A stretch of DNA of 64,000 bases. Source: Deltaproteobacteria bacterium. Its GTDB lineage: Bacteria > JADJOY01. The DNA lies in the NCBI GenBank assembly GCA_016713535.1, contig JADJOY010000010.1, forward strand, positions 62,001 to 126,000, given 5' to 3'. The notes under the pieces are model-generated. The model was not told where the DNA came from, did no database searches, and saw nothing but the letters and a program-made list of their open reading frames with translations. Below are positions 62,484-64,000 of the stretch, one piece after another; positions within the stretch are counted from its first letter, which is position 1, and each line of letters begins with the position of its first letter. The position numbers and the translations under genes are program-made.

Positions 62484-64000
62484 TCACGCCATCGCAGCGC
62501 GCAGCGGTGCCAGCGACTCCTCGTCGACCGGGTCGGGCAGCTCGATCGTGCGGTAACCCCGCAAGGTGACGAGCGTCCGTCCGGCGCCGTCGATCACGTA
62601 GGCGTCGATGCCGCCGGCGCGCGCCAGGGTGGCCGCGCGCACCTCGCCAGTCGGCTCGGCGGCGCTCGGGTACACGGTCAACGACTCGATCGCGTGCGGC
62701 AGCGCCATGCGCCCCTGTGTGCCGAGCTGCCACACGCCGGCGGTCTGAAAGCACAGCTCGACGAGCCGTGGAGCCGCGAACAGCGGCTGGCTCGGTGGCT
62801 CGTGATTGGCGGGCAGATCGGTCGCTAGCCGCGCCACGGCGCCGTTCCCGCCGCGCCAGACCTGCTCGAGCACCCGATACGCGGGACCGTGGAAATAGAC
62901 CCGGTAGACGTCGCTCGCCGTGACGCTCGCCCGCTCGGCATCGGGTCCGGGCGGCTCGGACACGCGCGACGCCCGCGGCGCGCTCTTCGAGAGCCTGAGC
63001 CGCGCGGCGAAGTGGGTGGTCGGCTGCGCGCCGACCTGTCCCATCACCGCTCGTGAGGCCACCAACCGGGCATCGGCGAGGAGCTCGTTGCCGTCGCGGC
63101 GGAACTGCGCCACCAACCGCAGGGTGCGCGGCTCGTGGCGATAGAACTTGATCGGCGCGAGGAAGCGCACGTCCTCGACCGCGGCCACGTGCCAGCCGGG
63201 CAGCACCAGGCGCGCGAGCTCGACGAAGCCCTCGATCCCCATCACGCCCGGCAGTACCGGCGTGCCGTCGATCTGGTGATCGTGCAGGAAGGGCTGGGCG
63301 CGGGGATCGAGCGTGACGTCCGCGGCGAGCCCTTCGTGGAGGCGCATGCCGACCACCGAGCCGACCATCGGTCCGGCGTCCCGCGTGACGATCTTCGCCA
63401 CGTCGAGCCCGCCTTGCTCGTCCCACTCCTCGACCAGCACCCCGAGCCGCTGTCCGATCACGAGCTCGCCGCGCGTGGCGCCGCCGGTGAGCTCCCGGCG
63501 GATGATGGGGATCCCCGCCAGCGCCGGCAGCATGTCGATGCCGGCGGCCTCCATCATCTTGGGGATCGAGCCGCGGCTCGCCATGCCGATGCCGCTCCAC
63601 GCCGTCCAGTCGATGACGATCGCGCGGGTCTCCGGACGGTGGATCCGGAGATTCGAGGTGAGCTTGCAGAGAAGGTCGTTGGCGGCGGCGTAGTCGGCCT
63701 GCCCGCCGTTGCCGAAGCGACCGGCCACCGAGCTGAACGCCACGGTCGCGCCGATCGGGGTGTCACCGAGCGCCTTCATCAGGTTGAACCAACCGTCGCT
63801 CTTGACGTCGAAGATCAGGTCGAACTCGGTGGGTGACTTGTCGGGAAGGAAGCGGCTCACCTCGAGGCCGCCGGCGTGCAGCAGCACGTCGATCCGCCCG
63901 CTGGTGCGCTTCGCCTCCGCGACGGCGGCCTCGACCATCGCCGCGTCCCGCAGATCGACGCGGTGATAGTGGGCGCGGCCACCCGCGCTCTCGACGGCGC
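62484..64000 (-). CDS. type I iterative PKS/PUFA-synthase-like protein, C-terminal KR-DH part (5' end outside window)
   Basis: 505 C-terminal residues are visible, and the frame continues past 64000. The first part is the catalytic half of a ketoreductase (VLLHAGGLEVSRF, TVAFSSVAGRFGNGGQADYAAANDLL with Ser/Tyr/Asn), followed by a linker. A hotdog dehydratase has the active-site motif DHQIDGTPVLPG and EDVRFLAPIKFYR. KR followed by a single DH is the end of PfaA/HglE/enediyne-type iterative synthases. Ketosynthase, acyltransferase and carrier domains would be upstream, outside the window. It lies 43 nt before the carboxylase gene. The product is likely a long-chain or polyunsaturated lipid or glycolipid alcohol; this cannot be decided here. 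Confidence 0.85.
   Translation of the reverse strand, partial: AVESAGGRAHYHRVDLRDAAMVEAAVAEAKRTSGRIDVLLHAGGLEVSRFLPDKSPTEFDLIFDVKSDGWFNLMKALGDTPIGATVAFSSVAGRFGNGGQADYAAANDLLCKLTSNLRIHRPETRAIVIDWTAWSGIGMASRGSIPKMMEAAGIDMLPALAGIPIIRRELTGGATRGELVIGQRLGVLVEEWDEQGGLDVAKIVTRDAGPMVGSVVGMRLHEGLAADVTLDPRAQPFLHDHQIDGTPVLPGVMGIEGFVELARLVLPGWHVAAVEDVRFLAPIKFYRHEPRTLRLVAQFRRDGNELLADARLVASRAVMGQVGAQPTTHFAARLRLSKSAPRASRVSEPPGPDAERASVTASDVYRVYFHGPAYRVLEQVWRGGNGAVARLATDLPANHEPPSQPLFAAPRLVELCFQTAGVWQLGTQGRMALPHAIESLTVYPSAAEPTGEVRAATLARAGGIDAYVIDGAGRTLVTLRGYRTIELPDPVDEESLAPLRAAMA

Overview
The window is very GC-rich, densely coded DNA from a Gram-negative bacterium. The gene content fits a lineage of the former Deltaproteobacteria (Myxococcota or a neighbouring uncultured phylum): a type-B succinate dehydrogenase (sdhC-sdhA-sdhB), a Gld-type ABC operon, a TonB receptor, a PagL-like lipid A deacylase, several secreted beta-propeller proteins with Arg-rich C-terminal anchors, and an iterative PKS/PUFA-like lipid operon. 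The taxonomic call is inference. No rRNA, tRNA or CRISPR was seen.

Layout. 1-3.2 kb: an iron-uptake unit on the minus strand (Zn-ribbon protein, TonB receptor, PepSY membrane protein) behind a Fur-box-like site. 3.4-5.8 kb: thioesterase and a membrane-anchored MutS-like ATPase. 6-10.8 kb: a four-gene overlapping operon (ABC ATPase, ABC-2 permease, GldG-like protein, DUF4340). 11-17.1 kb: a TPR protein, YqeY, a transpeptidase-SpoIID fusion, and an NDH-2 reading frame continuous with a lipoprotein propeller. 17.2-21.8 kb: ECF sigma/anti-sigma pair, then sdhCAB. 22-26.4 kb: small accessory genes, a broken DUF2071 gene, a transposase remnant and a fatty-acid desaturase. 26.6-30.6 kb: NsrR-like regulator, M1 aminopeptidase and a PAP2 membrane enzyme. 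30.6-31.8 kb: a 13-copy array of a 101-bp hairpin-rich repeat. 31.9-37 kb: DEAD-box helicase, pilin-like gene plus PilZ protein, and an uncharacterised helical protein. 37-41.7 kb: a transcarboxylase-type operon (5S, 12S, a small subunit, BCCP) and a toxin-antitoxin pair. 41.9-53.2 kb: secreted or surface proteins (TolB-like lipoprotein, M15 peptidase, propeller/TSP3 protein, c-haem propeller protein, sugar-dehydrogenase-like propeller plus beta-helix). 53.3-56 kb: GT-C-like membrane protein, a second repeat array and a PagL-like enzyme. 56.1-64 kb: PKS (cut by the window end), a single-chain eukaryote-type acyl-CoA carboxylase and a phosphopantetheinyl transferase in one operon.

Two features run through the window. 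Intergenic gaps are filled with short hairpin-forming repeats belonging to several families. At least ten otherwise convincing genes carry one or more single- or double-base frameshifts, often in short G/C runs. That points to sequence error as the first explanation; true decay is clear only around 23.8-25.1 kb.
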